The position numbers and the translations under genes are program-made. From Deltaproteobacteria bacterium (lineage in GTDB: Bacteria; Desulfobacterota; GWC2-55-46), in contig JACRNL010000010.1 of NCBI GenBank assembly GCA_016234935.1, positions 124,001 to 188,000 of the forward strand: DNA of 64,000 nt, given 5' to 3'. This document shows, in pieces, positions 25,742 to 35,200 of this stretch (its first letter is position 1; the number at the start of each line of letters is the position of its first letter). The notes under the pieces are model-generated. The model was given only the letters and a program-made list of their open reading frames with translations. It searched no databases and was not told the DNA's origin.

Positions 25742-25796
25742 TTACTATTGCGGGCCGGCCTCTGGACATAAGAGGCGCCGTTGGCGCATATAAAAA

Positions 25797-25819
25797 AGGG
25801 GTTGAACCCCTTCAAGGGG
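25797..25819. repeat. 18-bp palindromic unit abutting and overlapping the tRNA 5' end
   Basis: AAGGGGTTGAACCCCTTCAA followed by GGGG. The final GGGG is also the first four bases of tRNA-Ala, so the leader can pair as a hairpin right at the RNase P cleavage site. Confidence 0.85.
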
Positions 25820-25891
25820 CTGTAGCTCAGTTGGGAGAGCGCAAGGCTGGCAGTCTTGAGGTCAGGGGTTCGATCCCCCTCAGCTCCACCA
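25816..25891 (+). tRNA. tRNA-Ala (anticodon GGC)
   Basis: 76 bases including an encoded CCA. Acceptor stem GGGGCUG/CAGCUCC carries the G3:U70 pair that identifies alanine tRNAs. Anticodon loop CUGGCAG gives GGC. T arm GGGGUUCGAUCCCC is canonical. The upstream leader is a palindromic repeat, and the downstream region is a 39-bp tandem repeat ending in a terminator. Confidence 0.97.
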
Positions 25892-25897
25892 AGACAT

Positions 25898-26092
25898 ATA
25901 AAAGGGATTTTTAAACATGACCGTTCAGATAAGGCTATAAAAGGGATTTTTAAGCATGACCGTTCAGATAAGGCTATAAAAGGGATTTTTAAGCATGACC
26001 GTTCAGATAAGGCTATAAAAGGGATTTTTAAGCATGACCGTTCGGATAGGGCTATAAAAGGGATTTTTAAGCATGACTGTTCGGATAGGGCT
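25898..26092. repeat. Five tandem 39-bp repeats between tRNA-Ala and its terminator
   Basis: The unit starts ATAAAAGGGATTTTTAAGCA and ends TGACCGTTCAGATAAGGCT. Five copies with few differences are followed by a partial sixth that becomes the left arm of the terminator at 26095. The unit is 13 codons long, so frames stay open on both strands; I take those frames as artefacts. Confidence 0.93.
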
Positions 26093-26094
26093 AT

Positions 26095-26127
26095 AAAAGG
26101 GATTACGGTAAGCCGTAATCCCTTTTT
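26095..26127 (+). terminator. Terminator downstream of the tRNA and repeat array
   Basis: AAAAGGGATTACGG-TAAG-CCGTAATCCCTTTTT, a 14-bp perfect stem. Its left arm begins with the same ATAAAAGGGATT as every repeat unit. Confidence 0.9.
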
Positions 26128-26135
26128 CATTTGCA

Positions 26136-26183
26136 AAGGCAATCACGGATGCCGCTTAATCAGCGCGCATCCGTGATTGCCTT
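26136..26183 (-). terminator. 17-bp inverted repeat, likely terminator of the Cys-rich gene
   Basis: AAGGCAATCACGGATGC / GCATCCGTGATTGCCTT with a 14-base loop, just after the stop of the minus-strand gene at 26207. Confidence 0.75.
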
Positions 26184-26206
26184 AAACACGCTTTATGCGG
26201 CTTCCA

Positions 26207-26527
26207 TCAGCCTGATCCGCCCTGCCCTCCTGCGACCTCGATCTTGAGGCCCTGACAGAATTGCGAACATCGCGTGCAGTAAAAGCTGTGGGTAAGCTCA
26301 TACTCTTTGAATATGGAGCAGGTCTTGCAGACGCACTCTTTTTCCCAATGTATCTGCTTGCTGGTGCCAAAGGCAGGGTAGCAATACCCCGTTGGCGCGT
26401 CGCCTTGCACATAGGTTGGGCATTTGGTGCACCTGCAGTTTTTGAGGATATAGTCCTGCCGCTTTTTAAAATCAGCCTCTTCCAGATTCTCTACGCCGAA
26501 CTTGTCAAGAGTTTCATACTTGCTCAT
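26207..26527 (-). CDS. Cys-rich protein, DUF2769-like
   Basis: 106 residues with AAGGAGG upstream. Ten Cys are arranged as CRCTKCPTY, GYCYP, ECVCKTC and YCTRCSQFC, suggesting zinc or Fe-S binding. The CxCxxCPTY start resembles the small DUF2769 family found in methanogens and anaerobic bacteria. Function unknown. The Gly-rich tail (VAGGQGGSG) is odd but in frame. Monocistronic. Confidence 0.8.
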   Translation of the reverse strand: MSKYETLDKFGVENLEEADFKKRQDYILKNCRCTKCPTYVQGDAPTGYCYPAFGTSKQIHWEKECVCKTCSIFKEYELTHSFYCTRCSQFCQGLKIEVAGGQGGSG

Positions 26528-26545
26528 ATTTCACCTCCTTTTTGA

Positions 26546-26937
26546 ATTTTTAGTTGCGCATTTCATGCGCATGCGTCCGCGGCGCATGATGCGTCAATGG
26601 TTATGATGCCTCTCAGGCATCCTTGAACCCGGCAAACGGCTGACCACTGTGCGGCATGAATGAGTGAAGTATAGCAGAGCATTCAGGGCTGTCAAGGCAG
26701 GATAGGGCGGGCTTTGCATTTTTTGTGCTGATGGGCCAATACAGCCTGTCATGCTTGCCCGCAACCTCTGAATTTTAATTTTCTTTAAAGAACCGCGGCT
26801 AAAGACGTATGGCGGACTGCATGGAGGCAGTCCAGTCTGAGTCCGGAAGGAGAAGGGATTGGAAAAAACATCCGGAAACCTGAGCAGTCCATTCTGCGCC
26901 TATGCTGCCCTGTAATTTGTCTTTTACCCCTGTCATG
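26546..26937. other. Gene-free stretch
   Basis: About 390 bases with no convincing coding frame. It includes short inverted repeats (GCGCATGCGTCC region, 26567-26590). I see no tRNA or riboswitch I can name. Confidence 0.5.
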
Positions 26938-27147
26938 CTACCGGATCAAAATGTAGAGATTATAGCCTATAAGCGCCAGACCAGCCACAAGATTGATGCC
27001 TTTGGTGGAGTCTGAGGAGCGGTTTGGCGCAAACAGGGTATCGAGCCTGAACGCCGCAATGAACCTGTTGTTTACGAAAGTTGCCGCTATTAAAACGCAT
27101 CCGTATGCAATGCCTATCAGAGCCAATGTCAAATTCATAGACTTCAT
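26938..27147 (-). CDS. Small two-helix membrane protein, unknown
   Basis: 69 residues with GGAGG about 8 bases before the ATG. Two hydrophobic stretches (about 5-24 and 51-67) flank a soluble loop RLDTLFAPNRSSDSTKGIN. The family is not recognised. It stands alone and no partner is evident. Confidence 0.65.
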   Translation of the reverse strand: MKSMNLTLALIGIAYGCVLIAATFVNNRFIAAFRLDTLFAPNRSSDSTKGINLVAGLALIGYNLYILIR

Positions 27148-27283
27148 CGCCTGACCTCCGTTTTTTTCTTATTCCGCTCCAAGCCGCACAGACTGAATAA
27201 TACCATAACTTAGGCTCCCTTCAAAGCCATCATTCACGCCTTTATTCGTAGATGTTTTTGGGTGTGAAAGGTTTTAAAGACGC

Positions 27284-27325
27284 GCTTACCTTTCTTGAAA
27301 GAAAGGTAAGCCCAAAGAACTTTAA
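27284..27325 (-). repeat. Copy of the TTAAAGTTCTTTGGGC dispersed repeat
   Basis: CTTACCTTTC-TTGAAA-GAAAGGTAAG followed by CCCAAAGAACTTTAA; complete and in reverse orientation. Confidence 0.85.
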
Positions 27326-27394
27326 TGTTTTTTGACACAAAATGCTTGACATTACCCGCGGGGGCCGCGGCAAGGCGCAATTACGAATAAAAAA

Positions 27395-27430
27395 CAAAAA
27401 AGCAGGGAGGGCTTTTAAGCCCCCCCTGCC
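27395..27430 (-). terminator. Terminator of the narK-like gene
   Basis: On the minus strand GCAGGGGGGGCTT-AAA-AGCCCTCCCTGC followed by TTTTTTG, about 65 bases past the gene's stop. Confidence 0.88.
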
Positions 27431-27496
27431 CATGTTCATGCTATAAAACTCCCCCTGAATGAGGGCTTTTAAGCCATTGTGCGCTTTAATACGCGG

Positions 27497-29185
27497 CTAT
27501 TGACCGCCAGTCCAGCTATCCTTTGCCTTATCCCACCATATGCCGCCGGAGTTGCCGTAATCATACCGCTCGGCGCCCTTGCGGGTGTAGTAGTACCAGT
27601 TAAGGATGAAGGCATACGCATAGAATATCGCGGCGCCTATGAAGAACGTTTTGGCGCTGCCGGTCTTTTCTATGGACATGCCGATAAGCGAGGCAAATAT
27701 AAACGGACCAAAGGCCGCCCAGGCGCCTGTCCAGCCGAGCATCTGCGCGCCTTTAGCCGGTGAATAGGCATAGACTATCGGATACTGACGGAAGGTCGCA
27801 GCGTTGGCTATGCCCGTCATCAGGAATATCCAGAGCATTATGAAGAAGAACCCTTGGAACTGTCCAAGGCCGGCCGGCGTAAGGAATCCTCCGAATACAA
27901 GGGCCAAAACACCGATGATCAGCCCTAAAAAACACCAGAACATGCCTTTGCTTCCGCCCCACTTGTCGAATATCGGGCCGGTAACGGCGCGGGAAAGCCC
28001 GCCGATGAGCGGGCCGTAGAAGGCATACGCCAGCGGATCGGGCGCGCCGTCAAAATTGCCGTAGATGACCTTAATCATCAACGGGAAGGCGGCCGCATAA
28101 CCGGCGAACGAACCGAATGACGTGATATAGGTTATCGTGCAATTCCATTGATGCGTGAGCGACCTGTTCTTAGTGCTCAGGATTTCGAACTGCCCCTTGA
28201 AGCCCTTGCCCGGCAGGGCGAGGCTTCTAAGGAATATCAAGCAGAGGATGAAGGAAAAGATTAGGAACGGGACATACCAGAACGCGGCGTTCTGCACCCA
28301 CATGCCCTTTTTAACGACGTTCTTGACCTCTACGTTCACAATAGCGCCGGCGGGATTTCTCTTAACATCCACCGCTATGCCCTCTGTCTTGTTTACCGCC
28401 GTAATAGCGCCTGAGGCGTCCTTCACGACATCTGCCTTTATGGCCTTGACCGTGGCGGTATCCTGAACCACCACGTCCTTGAGCACGTCGCCTTCTTTCT
28501 TAACCACTACGGCTTCAGCGAGTTCCGGTTTGGTAACCACTACGTCGGTAACCACGCCGGCGACCTTCGTAAGCGCTACCGCGCCCTTAATCACGGTGGC
28601 CTTTGTGAATATCTGCGGCCCGCCGACAGCCGCGCCGAGCAGGGCGCCTGTAATAATCCACGGCGTTATGAACTGGACTACACTAACCCCGAAGTTGCCT
28701 ATGCCGGCCTGAATGCCCATCGCAAGTCCCTGAAGCCTTTTCGGGAAAAAGATGGAAGTGGAAGGCATATACGAGGAAAAGTCTCCACCGCCCATGCCGC
28801 TTAAGAAGCCGATTATCAGGAACGTGGCGAACGTCGTATTCAAATCCTGCACCGCGTAACCCAGCCAGACCATTGGTATGAGCTTTATGATGGTCGCTAC
28901 GCTTACGACCGGCCTTGTTCCCCATACCGGTATAAAGAAGGAATGTATCAATCTCAATATCCCTGATGCGAGGCCGGGCATCGCCGCGAGCCAGAAGAGC
29001 TCCCCGGTGGTGAACTTGAAGCCTATGACAGGAAGCCTCACCACCACCGCGCTCATGACAAACCACGTGGCAAAAGAGAAAATCAGAGTGAACGTGGTTA
29101 CGCCGCAGGTGCGCCACGCCAATCCACTGCCGGACTCCTTCCAAAACTGCGGGTCTTCCGGCGCCCACTTTGTTATCTTTGACAT
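27497..29185 (-). CDS. Nitrate/nitrite transporter (NarK-type MFS) with a large extracytoplasmic insertion
   Basis: 562 residues, whereas NarK proteins usually have 400-470. The NNP-family signatures are present: SGMGGGDFSSYMPSTSIFFP and GIQAGIGNFGVSVVQFITP in the first half, FGSFAGYAAAFPLMIK in the second. The extra length is one block of about 108 residues (188-296) between helices 5 and 6, rich in Val and in beta-type repeats (VVVTKPELAEAVVVKKEGD). E. coli NarK has only ~15 residues there. It follows narI but is separated by a terminator, so it may have its own promoter. Confidence 0.9.
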   Translation of the reverse strand: MSKITKWAPEDPQFWKESGSGLAWRTCGVTTFTLIFSFATWFVMSAVVVRLPVIGFKFTTGELFWLAAMPGLASGILRLIHSFFIPVWGTRPVVSVATIIKLIPMVWLGYAVQDLNTTFATFLIIGFLSGMGGGDFSSYMPSTSIFFPKRLQGLAMGIQAGIGNFGVSVVQFITPWIITGALLGAAVGGPQIFTKATVIKGAVALTKVAGVVTDVVVTKPELAEAVVVKKEGDVLKDVVVQDTATVKAIKADVVKDASGAITAVNKTEGIAVDVKRNPAGAIVNVEVKNVVKKGMWVQNAAFWYVPFLIFSFILCLIFLRSLALPGKGFKGQFEILSTKNRSLTHQWNCTITYITSFGSFAGYAAAFPLMIKVIYGNFDGAPDPLAYAFYGPLIGGLSRAVTGPIFDKWGGSKGMFWCFLGLIIGVLALVFGGFLTPAGLGQFQGFFFIMLWIFLMTGIANAATFRQYPIVYAYSPAKGAQMLGWTGAWAAFGPFIFASLIGMSIEKTGSAKTFFIGAAIFYAYAFILNWYYYTRKGAERYDYGNSGGIWWDKAKDSWTGGQ

Positions 29186-29407
29186 TTAGGTATACTCCTT
29201 TCACTAACGCTTTGATTTCCAGAAATTCCGGCTAAGACCGGACAACTCCATGAACTCCAGACCAATGTTGTAACCGCCGACAGACAAGCACGGCGGCTTG
29301 TCCATCCGCACAACAGCCCCCCGGCGCCGCACCGCGCCGGTCGGATTATCCGGTTGCGGCCTTGCTTCAGGGCTTGCTGACATTTGTCATGTTGACGACA
29401 TTCAGAC

Positions 29408-29455
29408 AAAAAAAAGGGGGGGAGTGGGAGAGACCCCCACCCCCCCTTTTTCTCA
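29408..29455 (-). terminator. Terminator after narI
   Basis: AAAAAGGGGGGGTGGGGGTC / CTCCCACTCCCCCCC on the minus strand followed by eight T. It closes the cytochrome-narGHJI operon. Confidence 0.88.
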
Positions 29456-30154
29456 CTTGTACTGAACGATATTCTCGGTCTTGGGGTTCCTGTGATACCA
29501 CCTTACGACCTGATACGGCCTTACGAGATACTTGTACGGATTGATGACCACAAAGTGCACGAGCCTTGAGAACGGGATGAATCCGATGAATATCATCGCG
29601 TTGAAGATATGTATCTTGGTATTAAGCGGCAAGTTCCTGACGAAGTCAACGTTCGGGTTGAACTTCAGGATTGACCACATCCACGGAACCGCGGCCGCCG
29701 CGTACCAGTTTGACCCCCATCTGTAGAAGATCGCGTTGCCGAGGCCGGTGACCACCTGGATGATGAGGATGATAAGGATAAGCACGTCCCATGACGAAGT
29801 CATGGTCTTTACCCTTGCGTTGGTGATCCTTCTGTATATAAGGGCCAGAAGGCCGAACAGCGCTAAAAAGCCCAGAGCAAGACCGACAAGCTCCAGGAGA
29901 TACAGCCGTGCCGGCGCGCCGTTCCACGCGAACACAAGGCTCGGTATGAGGAACGCTATGAAATGGCCGACAAGAATCGTTATGATTCCATAGTGCCACG
30001 GGAAGGAGCCGAAAAACAGCGTCCTGTTCTCAAGGAACTGCGACGACTGCGTCGACCATGAGTATCTGTTCGTAGAAAATCTCCAGAACAGCCCGACGAC
30101 GGCTATCGTCAGGAGCACATACGGAGCTGCGCCGAAAAAGATTTGATCCGCCAT
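29453..30154 (-). CDS. narI: Respiratory nitrate reductase gamma subunit (cytochrome b)
   Basis: 233 residues with five transmembrane helices. Candidate heme b His are in SFPWHYGI and GHFIAF on one side, and in KIHIFNAM and RLVHFVV on the other, as in NarI. It oxidises quinol at the membrane and passes electrons to NarH. Last gene of the operon; it starts 2 bases after the narJ stop. Confidence 0.94.
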   Translation of the reverse strand: MADQIFFGAAPYVLLTIAVVGLFWRFSTNRYSWSTQSSQFLENRTLFFGSFPWHYGIITILVGHFIAFLIPSLVFAWNGAPARLYLLELVGLALGFLALFGLLALIYRRITNARVKTMTSSWDVLILIILIIQVVTGLGNAIFYRWGSNWYAAAAVPWMWSILKFNPNVDFVRNLPLNTKIHIFNAMIFIGFIPFSRLVHFVVINPYKYLVRPYQVVRWYHRNPKTENIVQYK

Positions 30155-30156
30155 TA

Positions 30157-30708
30157 TTAAGCCTCCTTAACGTCTTTTTCCAAGACTCGGTAGATTGAGT
30201 TGATTAGATGTTTATACATGCTGCCCTTACTTCTTTCGAAGTTCTTTCGAAGCTTCTCAAGAGCCATGATCACGAAGGTCTGACGAAGATCCTTCTTCAA
30301 CTCCTCGTTCTGTGAAAACCCGAGGAAGTTAAGCATTACCGTAAGACGGTCAGGAAGCTCTCCCTTTGCTATCTCCGCAAACGGAAAGCCGCTTTCCCTG
30401 TACATTGCCTTCAAGGTAGCCAGCATGTTGGCCCGCTTGAACCCTTCAAACATATGCGAGCCGAGATCCAGCGTGAATTCGCTTGAGAGCTCGAAGGTGT
30501 AGGAATACACCCCCTGGAGGTCATCCAGGGGGGTATTTTCCACTTCCATTAAAAAAAGCTTCAGCTCATCAGCCGCCTCTGGAGGAGCCGCAGGGTCTGA
30601 CGAGAGTGTTTTCAGGCACTCTTCGACCTTCAGCTTTATATCCTCCTTCGGATATTCCAGCAGATCCGCAAGCTGGGTGTACAGGTTTTTTTCCCTGACG
30701 CTCGTCAT
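30157..30708 (-). CDS. narJ: Nitrate reductase assembly chaperone
   Basis: 183 residues from the ATG at 30708; a GTG at 30720 that overlaps narH is an alternative. TorD/NarJ-family features: YTQLADLLEYPKE at the start, LQGVYSYTFEL in the middle and LTVMLNFLGFS later. It inserts the Mo cofactor into NarG and is not part of the final complex. The LDDLQGVY codons form a 14-bp hairpin (30504-30537). Confidence 0.92.
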   Translation of the reverse strand: MTSVREKNLYTQLADLLEYPKEDIKLKVEECLKTLSSDPAAPPEAADELKLFLMEVENTPLDDLQGVYSYTFELSSEFTLDLGSHMFEGFKRANMLATLKAMYRESGFPFAEIAKGELPDRLTVMLNFLGFSQNEELKKDLRQTFVIMALEKLRKNFERSKGSMYKHLINSIYRVLEKDVKEA

Positions 30709-30713
30709 CGGTA

Positions 30714-32237
30714 TTACCACTGTCTCCCGGTGATGATCTCCCTCTTCTTCGTGCCAAAGCCTACGGTTCCCCTCTTCTCGTACATTGTCCTCGGGTCAAC
30801 CGTGGTCTGAGCTTCGCGATGGGTCTCAGGTATTACGAACCTCTCCTGGAAGGTTCCAAGGGTAAGCACCCTGTAGATGTCCTCGCAGTCCTTCGGCGTA
30901 AGGCCGACTGCCGAGAGGGCGGACTTTACCGCGGCGTCGCCCACGTCGCCGATCCTCTGCTGGCGGACATAGAGCCTGACGGCCATCTGCTTCTTGAGGG
31001 ACTCGATGACCACCTGCTCGTTGCCTGCTGAGAGGAAGTTCGCAAGGAACCTTACGGGAACCCTCATCTTGTCAATCTCGGTGAAGAACTCCGTTGATAC
31101 CGGGTCAAACATGCCGCCCCCGTCCGCCTTTGCATTATGCAGAATCGGCGACAGCGGCGGGATGTAGAAGTTCATCGGAAGAGTCCTGAACTCAGGGTGG
31201 TTCGGCATCCCTATGCGCCACTTCTTGAAGATGTTGTACGCCGGGGACTGCTGCGCCGCGTTGATCCAGTTCTCGTCTATGCCGGCCTTCTTGGCTTCTT
31301 CAACTACCCTGGGGTCGTTGGGGTCAAGGATTATTTCCCTCATCGCCTCGACGAGTCTCTCGTCCGGCGACTTCGCGACCTCTTCTATCCTGTCGGCGTC
31401 GTAGAAGAGCACGCCCACGAACCTGATCCTTCCGGTGCACGCATGCGCGCATGCGTTGGCCTGGCCGGTCTCGGTCCTTGGGTAACAGAATATGCACTTC
31501 TCGGACTTGCCGGTCGCCCAGTTGTAGTAGGGCTTCTTGAACGGGCACGCGCTGACGCAGAAGCGCCACGCGCGGCATGTGTCCTGGTCAATGAGGACTA
31601 TGCCGTCCTCGCCCCTCTTGTATATGGCCCCTGAAGGACAGGAGGCTACGCACGCAGGGTTGAGGCAATGGTTGCATATCCTCGGAAAATAGAAGAAGAA
31701 GAGCTTGTGGAACTTGGTGAGGAGCTCCTTCTGCGAGTCCGAAAGGCCCTTGAGGTTCGGGTCGTTCGCCGCATAAAGGGGTGATCCCGCCATGTCGTCG
31801 TCCCAGTTCGGGCCCAGAGCTATCTTCTCCATGAAGTCGCCTGTGATGAGCGACTTGGCCCTTGCGGTCGGCTGATCGTCGCTGGCCGGGGCGTTGAAGA
31901 GGTTCTGATAGTCGTACGTAAACGGCTCATAGTAGTCGTCTATGGTCGGCAGGTTCGGCTGAAAGAAGATGTTCGCAAGGGTCCTGATCTTGCCGGGTCC
32001 CTTGAGGAGCTTCAGCCTCAGGCTGCCGCCGGAGACTTCCCATCCGCCGCGATATCTTTCCTGGTCTTCCCAGGTAAGCGGATATCCCGCGCCCGGTTTG
32101 GTCTCTACGTTATTCCACCACATGTATTCGGCGCCTCTCCTAGTCGTCCACACGTTCTTGCAGGACACGCTGCAGGTGTGGCAGCCGATACACTTGTCCA
32201 TATGAAAACTCATTGAAAGCTGGGCTCTAATGTCCAT
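30714..32237 (-). CDS. narH: Respiratory nitrate reductase beta subunit (Fe-S)
   Basis: 507 residues from the ATG at 32237, which overlaps the narG stop as TAATG and has AGGAGG 8 bases upstream. Four cluster-binding Cys groups are intact: CIGCHTCSVSC, CNHCLNPACVASC, CRAWRFCVSAC and CIFC...CAHAC. The Trp in the third group marks the [3Fe-4S] centre, as in E. coli NarH. It carries electrons from NarI hemes to NarG. Confidence 0.96.
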   Translation of the reverse strand: MDIRAQLSMSFHMDKCIGCHTCSVSCKNVWTTRRGAEYMWWNNVETKPGAGYPLTWEDQERYRGGWEVSGGSLRLKLLKGPGKIRTLANIFFQPNLPTIDDYYEPFTYDYQNLFNAPASDDQPTARAKSLITGDFMEKIALGPNWDDDMAGSPLYAANDPNLKGLSDSQKELLTKFHKLFFFYFPRICNHCLNPACVASCPSGAIYKRGEDGIVLIDQDTCRAWRFCVSACPFKKPYYNWATGKSEKCIFCYPRTETGQANACAHACTGRIRFVGVLFYDADRIEEVAKSPDERLVEAMREIILDPNDPRVVEEAKKAGIDENWINAAQQSPAYNIFKKWRIGMPNHPEFRTLPMNFYIPPLSPILHNAKADGGGMFDPVSTEFFTEIDKMRVPVRFLANFLSAGNEQVVIESLKKQMAVRLYVRQQRIGDVGDAAVKSALSAVGLTPKDCEDIYRVLTLGTFQERFVIPETHREAQTTVDPRTMYEKRGTVGFGTKKREIITGRQW

Positions 32238-35200
32238 TACCACTTCACCTCCTGGTTTCTCATTTTTCTAACCAGCACTGTCGTATCCCTGATGATCGGG
32301 ATCGGGCCCCAGCCGTTGAAGGCGTAGGAGAACTGCCCGTAGCCGCCGGTCATGAGCGTCGGTTTGAGACGCTGACGGGTCAAGCTGTTGTGGAAGCCGC
32401 CGCGGATCTTGTTCCTCTGCTCCGCCTTCGGGATGTTGACCGTCCTCTCCTGAGAGTGGTAGGCAAAGGCCGTTCCCGACGGTATCCTGGCGCTGACGAC
32501 CGCGCGGCATACGAAGATACCGTTGTCGTTGTAAGCCTCTATCCAGTCATTGTCCCTGATGCCTACGCTCTCCGCGTCCTTGTCATTCACCCAGCAGGAG
32601 TTGCCGCCGCGTGAAAGCGTGAGCATCCTGAGGTTGTCATAGTGAGTGGAATGGATCGCCCACTTTGAATGAGGCGTGATGTAGTTAAGCTGAAGGGCGT
32701 CCGTCTTGTCGCTCTTCTGGAGTTCGTTCATCTTGGCGGGGTTGAGCTTATACTTGCTCGTGCACAGACCCTCGCCAAACTGGAGGAATACCGGGTGATC
32801 CAGATAGAAGTGCTGCCTTCCGGTCAGCGTCCTCCACGGAACCCTTCTCTCGGTCTGGATGGTCCATGTGCCGTAGGCCCTGCCCCTTCTGTTGTCGCCT
32901 GTCCAGAGGGCGCTGGTTAGCCACCTTCTCGGCTGGGCAACGATGTCGTCGTACGTGATGGAGAAGTTCCTGTCCGGGCCGGCGATCTCTTCCGCGAGGC
33001 CGTGGCAGTGGTCCCTGAACTCTACTTCATCACCGTAGATTGCCTTAACGGCCTTCTTGGCGTCCTCATAGCTATCGCCATGCAGACCGGTGTGGTGCTC
33101 TTCCTCATGCCACTGCCTGTAGGAGACCTCGCCGTTCGTCGTGCCGGAGAAGGCCATGACGAAGTTTGCGGCTTCCTTCGCGGTCTTCAGGGAGATGAGC
33201 TTCTGACCGTTGACTTCAACGGAATCAACATGCTCTTGGCTGACATACTGCTCGTAGAGGTCCTTGCCGTCGAGCATGATGCCGTGGAAGCCGTATTTGG
33301 TCTTCATGAGCGGCCCGACGGAGATGTACTGATTGTAGACGTTGGCATAATCCCTCTCGACGACCGACAGCGTCGGCATCGTCTTTCCAGGGATTGCCTC
33401 GCACTGTCCCTTCTTCCAGTCCTTTACGCCGCCAAGGGCTGACTGGGCTATTTCGCCGGGGGTATCATGGTTGAGCGGAGCGGACATGATTTCCTTGACC
33501 GGACGCGGGAAGTGCTTCTTGGCGAGCTCGGCGAACTTCTGCGCCACCATCTTGAATGCGTCCCAATCGCTCTTGGATTCCCAGTTCGGTTGAACCGCCG
33601 CGCCCATGGGATGAATGAAGGAATGAAGCTCCGTCGTGTTGATGTCTTCCTTTTCATACCAGTGCGCCGCCGGGAATACCATGTCGCAATAGGTCGGCGT
33701 GGTGTTCATACGCATGTTGAAGTCGCAAAGGAGGTCGAGCTTTCCAAGCGGCGACTCCCTGTGCTTTATCTCTTTCAGATAAGGCTTTGCGACCTCTTCG
33801 GCGATAGTGTTGTGGTGCGTTCCGAGGAGATACTTGAAGAAGAACTCCTGGCCCCTTGCGCTGGAACCAAGGGCGTTTGCGCGCCATATCGTCCAGACTC
33901 TCGGCCAGTTCTCAGGAGCGTCAGGGTCGGCGATGGCAAAATCAATCGTGCCGCCCTTTATCTGCTTCACGGTATAGTCGACTATCTCAGCGTCGGTCTT
34001 TGCGCCGGACTTCTGCGCATCTTCAACAATGGCTATGTTGCTCTTGTTGAACTGCGGATATCCGGGCATCCAGCCGAGTCTGATCGCCCTTACCGCGTAA
34101 TCGGCGGTGTGCTGATACTCAAGCGCGCTCTTGTCCGGCACGTTGCAGTAGTCACCTATGGCGCCGTCGTACTTGTACATCTGGGTGTGGACGTACCAGT
34201 TGATCGGGTTGGACATGAGTCTCGGCGGCCTGTACCAGTCAAGAGAATGTGCAATCTGGCCCCATGAATCGAACGGAGCGAGCTTTTCCTGACCGACGTA
34301 ATGCTGGAGACCGCCGCCGTTCCTTCCGACGCAGCCGCACAGCATCAGCGCGTTCATGGACGCTCTGTACATAAGGTCGGAGTGGTACCAGTGGTTGAAG
34401 CTGGCGCCGCAGATGACCATGGAACGGCCCTTGGTGACCTCCGCGTTGTTTGACCACTCGCGGCCGATCTGGATGATGGTGTCTCTTCCGATGCCGGTGT
34501 ACTTCTCCTGCCATGACGGCGAGAAGCCCCTGTCATCATCGTAGTTCCTGCAGTAGTCGCCGGAAAGACCCTTCCTGCCTACGCCGCAATGGGCGATGTT
34601 CAGGTCGAATACCGTCGTTACCGGGATCTTGCCTTCCTTGCTCTCGACATACTTTACAGGCACCTGCCTCTTGTACTTCTCGCCCTTGTCGACCTCGTAG
34701 AAGTTGACCTCGATGGCGTCGTCCTTTATGTCAAGAAGCGTCAGCTCGCAGTCGAAGTTCTCGCCGGTCTTGCCGTCCTTCAGAAGCGTGTTCCACTTGC
34801 CGTGGCTCTCGTGCTTCTGCGGATAGCGGTAGCCCATGCCGCCGTTTACGACGCGTGCCTTGCCCTTCTTGTCCCACATGGTGAACTTCCACTCGGCGTT
34901 GTCCTCGTCGGAATAGCCGGCGAGGTCGGACGCGCGAAGAAGCCTGCCCATTTCATAGCCGTCCTTGCCCTTCTCAAGCTTTACCAGATGCGGAAGGTCG
35001 GTGTAGTTCTTCGAATACTCCATGAAGTACGGAACCTGCCTGTCAACATAGAACTCCTTCAGGATGACATGATTGATGGCCATCCAGAAAGCGGCGTCGG
35101 AACCGGCACGGAGAGGAACCCACTGGTCGGCGTACTTAGTGACCTGTGAATAGTCCGGCGCGCATACTACGAGCTTGGTTCCGCCCTGCCTCATCTCGGA

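Noticed and set aside
25898..26092. CRISPR-like array
   Set aside because: The whole 39-bp unit repeats with no variable spacers, there are no cas genes, and it ends in a terminator.
25735..26142. Open frame with repeated PFIALSERSCLKI, and KGIFKHDRSDKAI on the other strand
   Set aside because: Both arise because the 39-bp tandem unit is divisible by three. The frame also runs through tRNA-Ala.
33467..34267. 266-codon open frame opposite narG
   Set aside because: Antisense shadow of narG codon usage.
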